DNA of 39,172 nucleotides from Fermentibacter sp964564435 (GTDB lineage Bacteria; Fermentibacterota; Fermentibacteria; Fermentibacterales; Fermentibacteraceae), in contig CAZMAT010000018.1 of the NCBI GenBank assembly GCA_964564435.1, positions 1 through 39,172 on the forward strand, read 5' to 3'. The position numbers were made by a program, and so were the translations under genes. Shown here piece by piece: positions 1 to 7,684 of the stretch. Numbering within the stretch: position 1 is the first letter of the stretch; each line of letters opens with the position of its first letter. A model generated the notes under the pieces. That model was not told where the DNA came from. It saw nothing but the letters and a program-made list of their open reading frames with translations, and ran no database searches.

Positions 1-832
1 GATACTGTCACATCCTTCCCGGCGATTCTGTCTATCCTAGAAACGGCGATGACAAGTCCATCATCAGGTCGACGCTTCCAAAGATCTGCCCGACGTACCC
101 CGCCAGCTCGTCCTGGACGTAGTACTTGATCCAGCTGTAGGTGGAGTCTTCCACGACACCGAAGTCCGAGACGGCCAGCGCCCAGATGTACAGGGATATC
201 TCCTGGGGGTGGTTCCAGTCGTACGTGCTCCTGCCGCCCGACGACTCGATTCCCACAAGCCCCCCGCAGCTCGCGGCGAAGAGGCTGTCGGGAACGGTTA
301 TGTGCGCGTCGATGGAGGCCTTGTCGTAGATGTCGTCCCAGCAGGGGAATATGAATCTGCCCTACGCCGGCTCCATGCCCTCCGTGAAATGGGTCAGACA
401 GGGTCCGAGGTGTTCGTTCCAGAAGAATCCGGAGCAGGCGCCGTGGGTGGGCGAACCGGAGAACGCCAGCCAGACCGTCATGGAATCCCCTGCGGCCAGC
501 GGAGCCGACAGCGCGAGACCGACCGAGCTGTCAGACTAAGTGAACGACAGGCTGCCCGAAGCGTCCCAGGCCGAATCCACCCCGAGAGCCAGCAGGTCGA
601 GCTGGATCTGGTCCAATCCGTTCTCCTCGCTCTCGAACAGGATGCCGACCGTACCCACGAGGGTCTCTGTCTCGGGATGGAGGTCGAGTGAGACGTCGTA
701 ATGAAGGACGTCGAAACTGTGAGGGCCTCTCGACGGACAGGTCAACGGCGCGAAGACCGTCTTCCCGTCGTGCGCATCCTGGAGCGAAGACGGGAAGACC
801 GCGAGAATCGATGCGATGAGCAGTAGCGTCAT
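1..832 (-). pseudogene. M1-family aminopeptidase, N-terminal part, interrupted by two in-frame TAG codons
   Basis: Read from position 832 leftwards, the frame starts with a good Shine-Dalgarno (GAGGAGAT) and a signal peptide (MTLLLIASILAVFPSS), then a segment typical of the M1 peptidase N-terminal beta domain (HYDVSLDLHPETETLVGTV). The frame hits TAG at 536-538, continues in the same frame with matching family sequence (DSMTVWLAFSGSP, GFFWNEH), hits TAG again near 379, and continues with GRFIFPCWDDIYDKASI, the usual 'RxxFPCxD' block of M1 enzymes. Near position 40 a further stop and a likely frame change appear before the window edge, so the catalytic HExxH domain is outside or lost. In relatives both TAG positions would be expected to be aromatic, most likely tyrosine. 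RBS and leader are intact, so decay seems recent. M1 assignment is from motif recognition only. Confidence 0.7.
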
Positions 833-930
833 TTCATCTCCTCGATCAGGCGTCTAGCATCGGATGTGAGCCTCGAGCCTTCCTCAAACAGTTCCCGGAG
901 CGAATTCAGGGTAATGATATATTCAGTCAT
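829..930 (-). CDS. possible 33-residue ORF coupled to the M1 pseudogene
   Basis: An ATG at 930 opens a 33-codon frame (MTEYIITLNSLRELFEEGSR then a charged helix ending RRLIEEMK) whose TGA overlaps the ATG of the M1 pseudogene as ATGA. This overlap is the arrangement seen between coupled genes elsewhere in the window. The peptide looks like the amphipathic C-terminal helix of a larger protein, and an in-frame TAG lies seven codons upstream, so it may be the tail of a decayed upstream gene rather than a complete small protein. No function can be assigned. No clear Shine-Dalgarno precedes the ATG. Confidence 0.3.
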   Translation of the reverse strand: MTEYIITLNSLRELFEEGSRLTSDARRLIEEMK

Positions 931-1204
931 CACGCTGGGCAATACCGGCTATTGCTTCGCACCCCGGAGTACGAAAACCGGACGATCTCGCGGAGACAAA
1001 GCTGCCTGTCGAGTCGATCCGTAACCGCCCGAGCCCATTCAGATCGCTGTTTCGACGGGAAACCGGCCTGACCCGTACACCATCGCAGGAATCAGAAAAC
1101 ATGACGGGGATGTCGAGAGGCACTCTCCCGTCTTCCCCATGCGGAGGGGTTTCCCCCGACCTCGCGCCGGGACCGCAAGTTAAAAGCGGTCTGGCCGAAC
1201 GGGC
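833..1204. other. mostly non-coding stretch between two decayed genes
   Basis: Apart from the short coupled frame at 829-930 and the hairpin repeat at 1169-1192, no frame here has a plausible start, RBS and protein-like composition. The ORFs that cross it look like chance frames of GC-rich DNA. It may be the eroded remains of a gene upstream of the M1 pseudogene. Confidence 0.4.
1169..1192 (-). repeat. 24-nt hairpin repeat, copy 1 (GACCGC stem, TTTTAACTT loop)
   Basis: Read on the minus strand, the element has stem GACCGC / GCGGTC closing the nine-base loop TTTTAACTT, followed by CC. A copy differing at one of 24 positions lies on the plus strand at 28111-28134. It sits just downstream of the frameshifted lipoprotein gene, in a position where it could act as a transcription end signal, although no T-run follows. 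Confidence 0.6.
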
Positions 1205-1703
1205 TTACAGGTCCGTATCGATCAGGCTGTCCTGGAGTACGATACCTATCGGGAGGAGGATATCCTCGCAGGCCGGCTGGTTGCCTGCGGCGGAAAACCA
1301 ACCGCCTTCATACTGCCTGATCGACAGCCACACCTCGACGGTGTCCCCGGAAGCACTGATCCCATGATCCAACACACTTTGCCCGCAGGGTATGAATCTA
1401 TCAGGAGGAGCGATCCGTCCTCGGGGAACAACGAGTCGAGAACTGCAGGGTATTGAAGGAAGATCGAATCGAGCATATCCGGAGTCTCGACCAGGATTAC
1501 GATCCAAAGGGATACTTCTCATAGTCGACAGGAACAATGTAATCGGAAACGAACCCGTTGTCCGTGAGCTGCAACACGCTGCATGGCATCACAGTAGAGT
1601 ACGTTTCTACGTAATCCTCATACTCCATATCCCTGCCGCAGCCGGCAAGGCCAACCATGAAGCCGATCATCAACAATCCCGGACCATTGATCGCGATCCT
1701 CAT
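1205..1703 (-). pseudogene. lipoprotein of unknown function, two frameshifts
   Basis: A strong Shine-Dalgarno (AGGAGG, eight bases before ATG at 1703) starts MRIAINGPGLLMIGFMVGLAGCG, a lipoprotein signal with lipobox LAGC. The frame ends at 1497 after KYPFGS, but the next frame continues at once with protein-like sequence (IVILVETPDMLDSIFLQYPA, then LLLIDSYPAGKVCWIMG), and near 1365 a second shift leads into ISASGDTVEVWLSIRQYEGG and on to SLIDTDL with a stop at 1205. Joined, the three pieces make one coherent protein of about 165 residues. Either the gene has decayed, like its neighbour, or the assembly has two local indels. No known family was recognised; an exported, membrane-anchored protein is inferred from the signal. 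Confidence 0.6.
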
Positions 1704-1867
1704 GGACAGATCCTCCTGACAAGCAACTGGAATGATGATACGGCGAACCGATGCAGGCAGCAAGGCGTTGCAGGGCCTGAAGGAAGGAGACACAGGGGAA
1801 CCGATCGTTTCGAACTCCCCTGCCCGATAACAGGAGCTGCATGGCTTCGCTTCCCGGACATTCCATG

Positions 1868-1888
1868 TTGACATGATTCCGAATCATG
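1868..1888 (+). promoter_or_regulatory. candidate operator dyad over a TTGACA -35 element
   Basis: CATGATTCCGAATCATG (1872-1888) is a perfect 8-bp inverted repeat around one central base. It overlaps TTGACA (1868-1873), a consensus -35 hexamer, about 60 bases before the FG-GAP gene start at 1933. The -10 is not obvious (AACCAT lies 17 bases on). The site also lies upstream of the divergent lipoprotein pseudogene, so it could have controlled both. Confidence 0.45.
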
Positions 1889-1932
1889 CGAACCATCCAA
1901 TTTGATGGAGTTCTCCAGTGGAGGTGGTTGGG

Positions 1933-3726
1933 ATGCAGCGACTCTTCCTCCTCATGCTTTTCATGATCACGGTTTCGGTGTGCCATGCCGACAGCGCAAC
2001 CCAGACCGACTGGGCCGGCGGCCCCGGGACCCCCGGTCCGGTGACGGCATGGGGTGACGGCTTCTTCGAGTGCGCAGGAGCCTCCTGGTCCTCTCCCTCC
2101 GGACAGGTCGACATCCTCCCGGGCGAGTACGAGAACTTCATCGACGACGCCTTCGCGGGCGAACACATCGATGCCGCCGATGTCGACGGCGACGGGGATC
2201 TCGATGTACTCGGCAGCAGCTATTCATACATAGGCTGGTGGGAGAACGCCGACGGATCCGGGACTGACTGGGCCGAGCACTCGATCAAGACAGGATCGGG
2301 CGGTTACATCTGCACCGGTGACCTCGACGGCGACGGCGACACCGACTTCGTTGCAGCACAGGACACTGTCTCCTGGTACGAAAACGTCGACGGCCAGGGC
2401 GCTTCATGGATCGGAACCACTGTCAGCGCCATTCCCGAGCAACCCGTGACGCCATGCACGGGCGACTTCGACGGAGACGGCGACAACGATATTCTCTGCG
2501 CAGACGTTTTCGGTGCGTACATCTACTGGTGGGAGAACACTCTCGGTGACGGCTCAGTATGGCTCCAGCACATCATCTCACCGGGCCTGTGCACTTCCTA
2601 TCACGGCGTGTATCCCGGCGATCTCGACGGAGACGGGGATTTCGACGTCATTGCAGCAGGCTCCGTCATCCACGGCGTGTACTGGCTCGAGAACACCGAC
2701 GGGCTCGGCACTGTCTGGGATCTGGCCGAGATAGATGACAGCTTCTGCAGTTCACTCTCGGTTTACGCGGCCGACATCGACGGAGACGGTGATCTCGATG
2801 CCCTAGGTTCTGGAACCGGTGAGGACGCAGTCTCGTGGTGGGAGAACCTGGATGGCACGGGCTCGGACTGGAGCAAGCACATCGTTGCCGGCTTCTCCGA
2901 TTGCTGCTGGGGCCTCGGGTCCGGCGATCTCGACCGGGACGGGGACAGCGACATCCTGGTGAGCACCGGGCTGGATGGAAGGTACATCTGGCTCGAGAAT
3001 ACCGACGGCCTCGGAACTGCCTGGTCGGAGCACACGGTCTGCGACTTCGTCGAATACCCCGGGGCCATGTGCATCATCGCGGGTGACGTCGACGGCGACG
3101 GCTGGACTGACATCCTGGGAGAAGACCTCATCCGCTGGTGGGACATCCATGTGAACGAGGCGCTCCTGGAATCCAGCATCCTGTACCTGCCGGGCGATCC
3201 GGGCTGGGGAGCCCTGGACTGGACTGGGGACTCTCCCGATCTGACCGACATCTCCTTCCAGGTGAGGGCTTCCGACGATTTCTCCGATATGGGTGAATGG
3301 TCGGACATCCTGGATGAGCCCTGCAGCCTTTCGGGCATCCTCCCCGAAAACGCGAACTACTTCCAGTACAGGGCCATCCTGACCACGGAGGACCTTGCCG
3401 TCAGCCCGTCTCTCCATGAAGTCACGGTCTCATGGAACCCGCTCGGCACCGAGGGACCCGCAATGCCTGGCAGCTTCGAGCTTCTGCCCTTCGCATCCAA
3501 CCCTGTCTCCGGCCCTCTGACCGTCACGATCGGTGTTCCCGAGCCGTCGATGGTTTCACTGACCGTTTTCGATATCACAGGCAGGGTTGCAGGATCGACC
3601 GGTCCGATGGAGTTCCAGCCCGGCTACTCGCAGGTTGCGCTGGGCGAGCATCAACCGGGCGTCTACTTCGTTCTGATGCAGGCCGGGGAGTACTCTGCGG
3701 CCAGGCGCCTCGTGGTGCTGGAGTAG
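1933..3726 (+). CDS. secreted FG-GAP/VCBS repeat protein with C-terminal sorting domain
   Basis: The 597-residue product begins with a signal peptide (MQRLFLLMLFMITVSVCHA). ATG at 1933 is preferred because GGAGGT ends seven bases before it; a GTG at 1918 lies before that RBS. From about residue 80 to 390 there are seven calcium-binding-like FG-GAP/VCBS blades of the form D-x-D-G-D-G-D-x-D (for example DVDGDGDLDVLG, DLDGDGDFDVIA, DVDGDGWTDILG), often followed by WWEN, so a beta-propeller is expected. A beta-sandwich region follows, and the last 80 residues (from FELLPFASNP, with VFDITGRV and QPGVYFVLMQAGE) form a FlgD-like/type IX secretion sorting domain. The protein is therefore probably exported and surface-attached or released; its ligand is unknown. 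A hairpin follows the stop. Confidence 0.88.
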   Translation: MQRLFLLMLFMITVSVCHADSATQTDWAGGPGTPGPVTAWGDGFFECAGASWSSPSGQVDILPGEYENFIDDAFAGEHIDAADVDGDGDLDVLGSSYSYIGWWENADGSGTDWAEHSIKTGSGGYICTGDLDGDGDTDFVAAQDTVSWYENVDGQGASWIGTTVSAIPEQPVTPCTGDFDGDGDNDILCADVFGAYIYWWENTLGDGSVWLQHIISPGLCTSYHGVYPGDLDGDGDFDVIAAGSVIHGVYWLENTDGLGTVWDLAEIDDSFCSSLSVYAADIDGDGDLDALGSGTGEDAVSWWENLDGTGSDWSKHIVAGFSDCCWGLGSGDLDRDGDSDILVSTGLDGRYIWLENTDGLGTAWSEHTVCDFVEYPGAMCIIAGDVDGDGWTDILGEDLIRWWDIHVNEALLESSILYLPGDPGWGALDWTGDSPDLTDISFQVRASDDFSDMGEWSDILDEPCSLSGILPENANYFQYRAILTTEDLAVSPSLHEVTVSWNPLGTEGPAMPGSFELLPFASNPVSGPLTVTIGVPEPSMVSLTVFDITGRVAGSTGPMEFQPGYSQVALGEHQPGVYFVLMQAGEYSAARRLVVLE

Positions 3727-3728
3727 CC

Positions 3729-3745
3729 CGCGGATTCGATCCGCG
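3729..3745 (+). terminator. hairpin after the FG-GAP gene
   Basis: CGCGGAT, loop TCG, ATCCGCG forms a perfect 7-bp stem three bases after the TAG at 3724-3726. It is followed by TTCCTCC rather than a pure T-run, so it is a moderate terminator candidate. Confidence 0.5.
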
Positions 3746-3898
3746 TTCCTCCTGGGTCGCCATCTGCACGTATTGCGATCTACTGGAAGGATCGGACTGT
3801 CGTGCGTGTTCCGGATTGGCATATCGAGCGACCCTCCCGATAATCGAACCGTAGACGTGGTCAGAGCGATTCGCCCAGCCTGACGGGAGGGCAGTGGG

Positions 3899-5416
3899 AT
3901 GGCCAGCATGCCGGGCATATCGCCGGGAATAATCCTCGCCGCCGGTCTGCTGTTCTTCCTCGGAGCCCTCGCACACAGGCTCTCGGAGCGGGTGGGCGTA
4001 CCCGCCCTGCTCCTCTTCCTCGCCATAGGAATGCTGGCGGGCTCCGACGGCATCGGGGGTATAAGCTTCGACGACCCCTATGCCGCAAACTCCGTCGGGG
4101 TCTTCGCGCTTGCGTTCATCCTCTTCGCAGGCGGTCTCGACACGGACTGGGGCGGCGTACGCCCCGTACTGCGGCGTGGCCTCGTCCTCGCCACCCTGGG
4201 GGTGGCCGCCACAGCCCTGCTGGTGGGCCTGTTCTGCCGCTATGCACTGGGATTCCCGCTTATCGAAGGACTTCTGCTCGGCGCCATAGTGTCCTCGACC
4301 GATGCTGCGGCCGTCTTCGCGATCATGAGATCACGCAGAGTGAAGCTGAAGGGGGATCTGAAGCCTCTGCTCGAGCTGGAATCGGGCAGCAACGATCCGA
4401 TGGCGGTGTTCCTGACGGTCACGATCCTCGGCTTTGCGACCGGGACCGGCACGTCCTGGACCGCTTCCCTGGTTTCGCTCGTGCAGAACATGTCCGTCGG
4501 GATACTGACGGGAGCAGGGATCGGGTTCCTTGCATCTCTCGCCTTCAACCGCCTGCACCTGGCCTTCGAGGGGCTCTATCCAGTCCTCAGCATGAGCGTC
4601 GTCCTCGTAACCTACGGCCTGTGCGCGACCCTCGGGGGGAACGGCTTCCTCGCGGTGTACGTCTGCGGCATCGTCATGGGCAACAGGGATTTCCTGCACA
4701 AGCGCGGGCTGACGCGCTTCCATGACGGAGTGGGATGGCTGATGCAGATCGTGCTCTTCGTGGTGCTGGGCCTGCTCGTGTTTCCGTCACGCATCCTCCC
4801 GGTGGCCGGTACTGCGCTTTCGGTTTCCATCTTCCTGATGTTCGCGGCCAGGCCTGCTGCCGTTTTCGCGAGTCTCGCCGGCAGCTCCTTCTCTATGCGG
4901 GAGAGGGCCCTGGTGGCCTGGACCGGCCTGCGCGGAGCCGTTCCCGTCGTGCTGGCGACCTTTCCGTACATGGCCGGTTACGGTCATTCCGACATCCTGT
5001 TCGACATCGTGTTCTTCGTGGTCGTGCTGTCAGCGCTGCTCCAGGGCAGGACCCTCATGGCCGTCGCGAGATGGCTCGGGGTGGATGCGCCGCTCGGGGA
5101 CAGGCCGAAATACCCGATCGAGTTCGAGAGGACAGCCGGCATGGACGGCGAGACTCTCGAGATAGACATCCCCCCGCATTCCACCGTGGTGGGGAGACCG
5201 GTGTCGGGAATCGGGCTGCCCGAAGGGGTTCTGATACTGCTCATCCGAAGGGGGAGCGAGTTCCTTGTGCCGAAGGGGCGGACCCTGCTGGAGCCATACG
5301 ACACCCTGATGCTCATGGCGGACAGGGAGGCTCTCCAGCAAGCGAGCGGGATCATACTCGAGGAGGAGTCACCGGCGACTAGAGAGTCGCAAGGGCATTC
5401 GCCCGGGGATCAATAG
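3899..5416 (+). CDS. nhaP2: CPA1-family cation/proton antiporter with TrkA-C domain (NhaP2/CvrA type)
   Basis: The 505-residue protein has about a dozen hydrophobic segments over residues 8-390 and the family block ELESGSNDPMAVFLT near residue 160, typical of NhaP2/CvrA K+/H+ antiporters (COG3263). Residues about 413-482 form a cytoplasmic TrkA-C regulatory domain (GLPEGVLILLIRRGSEFLVP, YDTLMLMADREAL). It exchanges K+ and/or Na+ for protons at the inner membrane; the ion cannot be told from sequence. GGGAGG eight bases before ATG at 3899 supports the start. In this genome a sodium-pumping decarboxylase lies 16 kb downstream, so a role in balancing the sodium or potassium gradient is a reasonable inference. 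It appears to be transcribed alone. Confidence 0.88.
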   Translation: MASMPGISPGIILAAGLLFFLGALAHRLSERVGVPALLLFLAIGMLAGSDGIGGISFDDPYAANSVGVFALAFILFAGGLDTDWGGVRPVLRRGLVLATLGVAATALLVGLFCRYALGFPLIEGLLLGAIVSSTDAAAVFAIMRSRRVKLKGDLKPLLELESGSNDPMAVFLTVTILGFATGTGTSWTASLVSLVQNMSVGILTGAGIGFLASLAFNRLHLAFEGLYPVLSMSVVLVTYGLCATLGGNGFLAVYVCGIVMGNRDFLHKRGLTRFHDGVGWLMQIVLFVVLGLLVFPSRILPVAGTALSVSIFLMFAARPAAVFASLAGSSFSMRERALVAWTGLRGAVPVVLATFPYMAGYGHSDILFDIVFFVVVLSALLQGRTLMAVARWLGVDAPLGDRPKYPIEFERTAGMDGETLEIDIPPHSTVVGRPVSGIGLPEGVLILLIRRGSEFLVPKGRTLLEPYDTLMLMADREALQQASGIILEEESPATRESQGHSPGDQ

Positions 5417-5517
5417 CCCGCCCGGAAATCGGCTGCTCAGAGTGTTTCCGCAACCGTCCGCCCCGATGAATTCGTATCAGGCGCCTGGATGGACGGAGCG
5501 CAGACCGGGGGGGATCG

Positions 5518-5898
5518 ATGTCGCCGAGAACTGCAGCGTTCGCGTGTTCGTTCCTCATGCTTGGTTCCGTGGCCTGTGGGAGCACCCGGGATGCGGGCGC
5601 AGACTCCTCTCTCGAACCGCCCGTAGCCGATGTCGACACATCGGATCCCGTGATGGTCGCGGAAGCCTTCTATGATGCCGTGGACCGGAAGGACATCGAG
5701 GCCGCGCTGGTGTGGATCCTGCCCGAGCAGCAGGCCGAGGTGAGGCAGACGTTCGGGATCGACGGGATGCCCGATCTGCCTCCCGGCTACGAAGTCTCCG
5801 TCGACATCCGGGATGACATCGGCGAGGCCTCGATCGCCGGCACGAACATCAAGGTGGCGTTGTTATTCAGCGATGGCCGCTGGTGGGTGTGCGAGTGA
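5518..5898 (+). CDS. small lipoprotein of unknown function
   Basis: The 126-residue product has a lipoprotein signal (FLMLGSVACGS, modified Cys about residue 20), then an acidic spacer and a compact domain (DPVMVAEAFYDAVDRKDIEA ... IKVALLFSDGRWWVCE). The pattern of an alpha helix with AxxFYxAVxxxDxxxAL followed by a sheet ending in DGxWWV resembles the DUF4878/NTF2-like lipoproteins, but this is by eye. A G-rich stretch (GGGGGGAT) five bases before ATG serves as RBS. No operon partner is evident: the next gene is on the other strand. Confidence 0.72.
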   Translation: MSPRTAAFACSFLMLGSVACGSTRDAGADSSLEPPVADVDTSDPVMVAEAFYDAVDRKDIEAALVWILPEQQAEVRQTFGIDGMPDLPPGYEVSVDIRDDIGEASIAGTNIKVALLFSDGRWWVCE

Positions 5899-5955
5899 AG
5901 CGGGCGGCTTCCGGCACCGCGCTCCAGTGATCCCGGCATCGAGGGTCGAGAGGAA

Positions 5956-6180
5956 CTAGTCCTTCCGGTAGGTGGTGTGCGGCGTAAGGCTGCCGCACTT
6001 CGGGCAGAGCACGAGGCGGACGGGGTGCCCCGAAGCCTTCCAGCGAACGCCGCCGGCATCCCAGACCGAGATCTCGTGGCCGCACGCGCAGCGCATCATC
6101 CATCTCTGCGATTCCTCGCGCATGTCACGCGCCCATGAAGCAGGCACGACTGACGTGAGGATCTTCTGGATCAATGTCAT
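5956..6180 (-). CDS. small zinc-ribbon protein
   Basis: The 74-residue product has an N-terminal amphipathic helix (ILTSVVPASWARDMREESQR) and two CxC/CxxC knuckles, CACGHEISVWDAGGVRWKAS and VLCPKCGSL, which together should bind one zinc. The WDAGGVRWKASG block with flanking cysteines is recognisable from a widespread family of uncharacterised small proteins. It is cytoplasmic with no signal peptide. The ATG overlaps the TGA of a possible upstream frame (6177-6395) as ATGA; an RBS is weak (GGGGGC), which fits coupled translation. Function unknown. Confidence 0.72.
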   Translation of the reverse strand: MTLIQKILTSVVPASWARDMREESQRWMMRCACGHEISVWDAGGVRWKASGHPVRLVLCPKCGSLTPHTTYRKD

Positions 6181-6395
6181 CCCAGCCCCCAGGTGTAGAG
6201 TTCAACCCTGATCAGCAACGAGGAACATACGATTGTACCGCCGAAGACTACCAGCGCCCTGCCCCAAGCTCCGGCATCCGGCCGGATGATGCAGTCCTCC
6301 CGTACCCGAACGGAGTGAATGCACGGATCTGCCTGGAGAATGGCGCCACCCCTCCGAACGACAACCCGAGCAGGATCTGCCTTCGTCGACACCAT
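6177..6395 (-). CDS. possible 72-residue membrane protein coupled to the zinc-ribbon gene
   Basis: ATG at 6395, with GAGGAGAG about ten bases upstream, opens a frame that ends TGGGGGCTGGGATGA, its TGA overlapping the ATG of the zinc-ribbon gene. Residues 46-68 (GRALVVFGGTIVCSSLLIRV) could be one membrane span. Against it, third-position GC is lower than in the flanking genes and no family is recognised. The ATGA overlap is the main support. Confidence 0.28.
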   Translation of the reverse strand: MVSTKADPARVVVRRGGAILQADPCIHSVRVREDCIIRPDAGAWGRALVVFGGTIVCSSLLIRVELYTWGLG

Positions 6396-6507
6396 GCGCT
6401 GACGCTCTCCTCGGGTTGTCGCCAGAGCAGCTCTTGCACCATTCGAACTTACGGAATAAACTGACATTGTAGCAACCAGACCAATCCACATCCGGGGGGA
6501 GGGAACA
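6181..6507. other. intergenic stretch before the PP-loop gene
   Basis: Besides the weak minus-strand frame at 6177-6395 and the plus-strand promoter candidate at 6434-6462, nothing convincing is seen. Confidence 0.35.
6434..6462 (+). promoter_or_regulatory. sigma-70-type promoter candidate for the PP-loop gene
   Basis: TTGCAC (6434-6439), a 17-base spacer, then TAAACT (6457-6462). The start codon of the next gene lies 46 bases downstream of the -10. Confidence 0.45.
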
Positions 6508-7632
6508 GTGGATAGAGAGGGGAATGCCTGTACGGTCGCTGCGGGAGGGGAACCGCGACGCTGTACGCGCTGCATACTGCCCGGAACCTATCCGGACATA
6601 AGGTTCGACGAGGAGGGCGTGTGCAGTGTCTGCAGGGAGTACGACCAGAACTGGGCCGAGTGGAGGAGACGCGGAGAAGGGCATGCACGGGCGGAACTGG
6701 ATGCGATCCTCGCCCGGATCAGGAGTCTGCACAGGCGGTACGATGCCCTTGTTCCCCTGAGCGGCGGCAAGGACAGCACCTACGTGCTCTACCTCGCTCG
6801 AAGGAAGCTCGGACTCAACGTCCTGGCAGCCACCTTCGACAACGGATTCCAGTCACAGCAGGCGATCGACAACATCCGGAACGCTGTGAGGATCCTCGAC
6901 GTCGATCTCGTAACGGTAAAACCGCAGTGGAGCCTGATGAAGAAGCTCTACAGGACTTTCCTGCTCGATGCGGGCGAGTTCTGCACTCCGTGCAACATCG
7001 GCATCACCGAGATGAACGACCGGCTGGCACTGCAGGAGCGCATCCCGGTCGTCTTCCAGGGGAACTCGAGGCGTTCGGACGAGAACTCGGCGAAGGAGAT
7101 CTACCACTGCAGCCAGAGATATTTCGCCAGGGTGGTCAGAACCTGCGGAATCGAGAGGGATCTGAAGGGGAGCATCTACGAAGGCGCCTTGAAGTCGATC
7201 ACCCTTACAGGCCGCGTCGACAGGCGCCTCAGCAGGATGGCGAACGCCAGGCACCTGTACCGCCTCGCCAGACACCCTCTCCTGCTGAGCATCCCCGACT
7301 ACTTCGAATGGCGCGAGCCCGAGATCTACCCGATCCTGCACGACGAACTGGAGTGGCAGGCGGCCACGAAGCTGAAGGAACACTCCGACTGCCGGATGAA
7401 CGAGGCCAAGAGCCACCTGCGCACACTGCGCTGGGGATTCGGCTGCAAGACCCAGAAGCTGGCTGCACTCGTGCGGGACGGACAGATCGAGAGGCAGGCC
7501 GCCCTGGAGGGGATCATCGGAGAGTGCGACGAGCCCGCGGCCTTCGCGAACCTGCTGTCGGAGCTCGATCTCGACCGGAGCGACGTGGCATCGATCAGGG
7601 CGAACTACCACATGAGATTCGTGGACAGGTAA
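6508..7632 (+). CDS. N-acetyl sugar amidotransferase-like PP-loop enzyme
   Basis: The 374-residue protein opens with a CxxC...CxxC zinc-like knuckle (RCTRCILPGTYPDIRF, VCSVC) and has the PP-loop SGGKDST at residues 85-91, binding ATP for adenylation. More cysteines follow (EFCTPCNIG near 170). This layout matches the N-acetyl sugar amidotransferase family (WbpG/PseA-like), which with glutaminase partners puts an amidino group on a sugar of O-antigen or glycosylated flagellin; some relatives modify other substrates. The start is GTG at 6508 behind GGGGGGAGGG. No amidotransferase HisH/HisF-like partner or other sugar gene is adjacent, so the substrate is open; the nucleotide-sugar epimerase at 20339-21328 is too far away to be called a partner. 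Confidence 0.75.
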   Translation: MDREGNACTVAAGGEPRRCTRCILPGTYPDIRFDEEGVCSVCREYDQNWAEWRRRGEGHARAELDAILARIRSLHRRYDALVPLSGGKDSTYVLYLARRKLGLNVLAATFDNGFQSQQAIDNIRNAVRILDVDLVTVKPQWSLMKKLYRTFLLDAGEFCTPCNIGITEMNDRLALQERIPVVFQGNSRRSDENSAKEIYHCSQRYFARVVRTCGIERDLKGSIYEGALKSITLTGRVDRRLSRMANARHLYRLARHPLLLSIPDYFEWREPEIYPILHDELEWQAATKLKEHSDCRMNEAKSHLRTLRWGFGCKTQKLAALVRDGQIERQAALEGIIGECDEPAAFANLLSELDLDRSDVASIRANYHMRFVDR

Positions 7633-7684
7633 GCCCGGAGATCATCCAGGCGATCCTCCGCCATGGATCGACTGAGAGCGGATG

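Noticed and set aside
1..832. General recoding of TAG as an amino acid
   Set aside because: TAG is the normal terminator of several intact genes here (for example at 3724-3726, 5414-5416, 14851-14853 and 15830-15832), so recoding is not general; a pseudogene explains the amber codons better.
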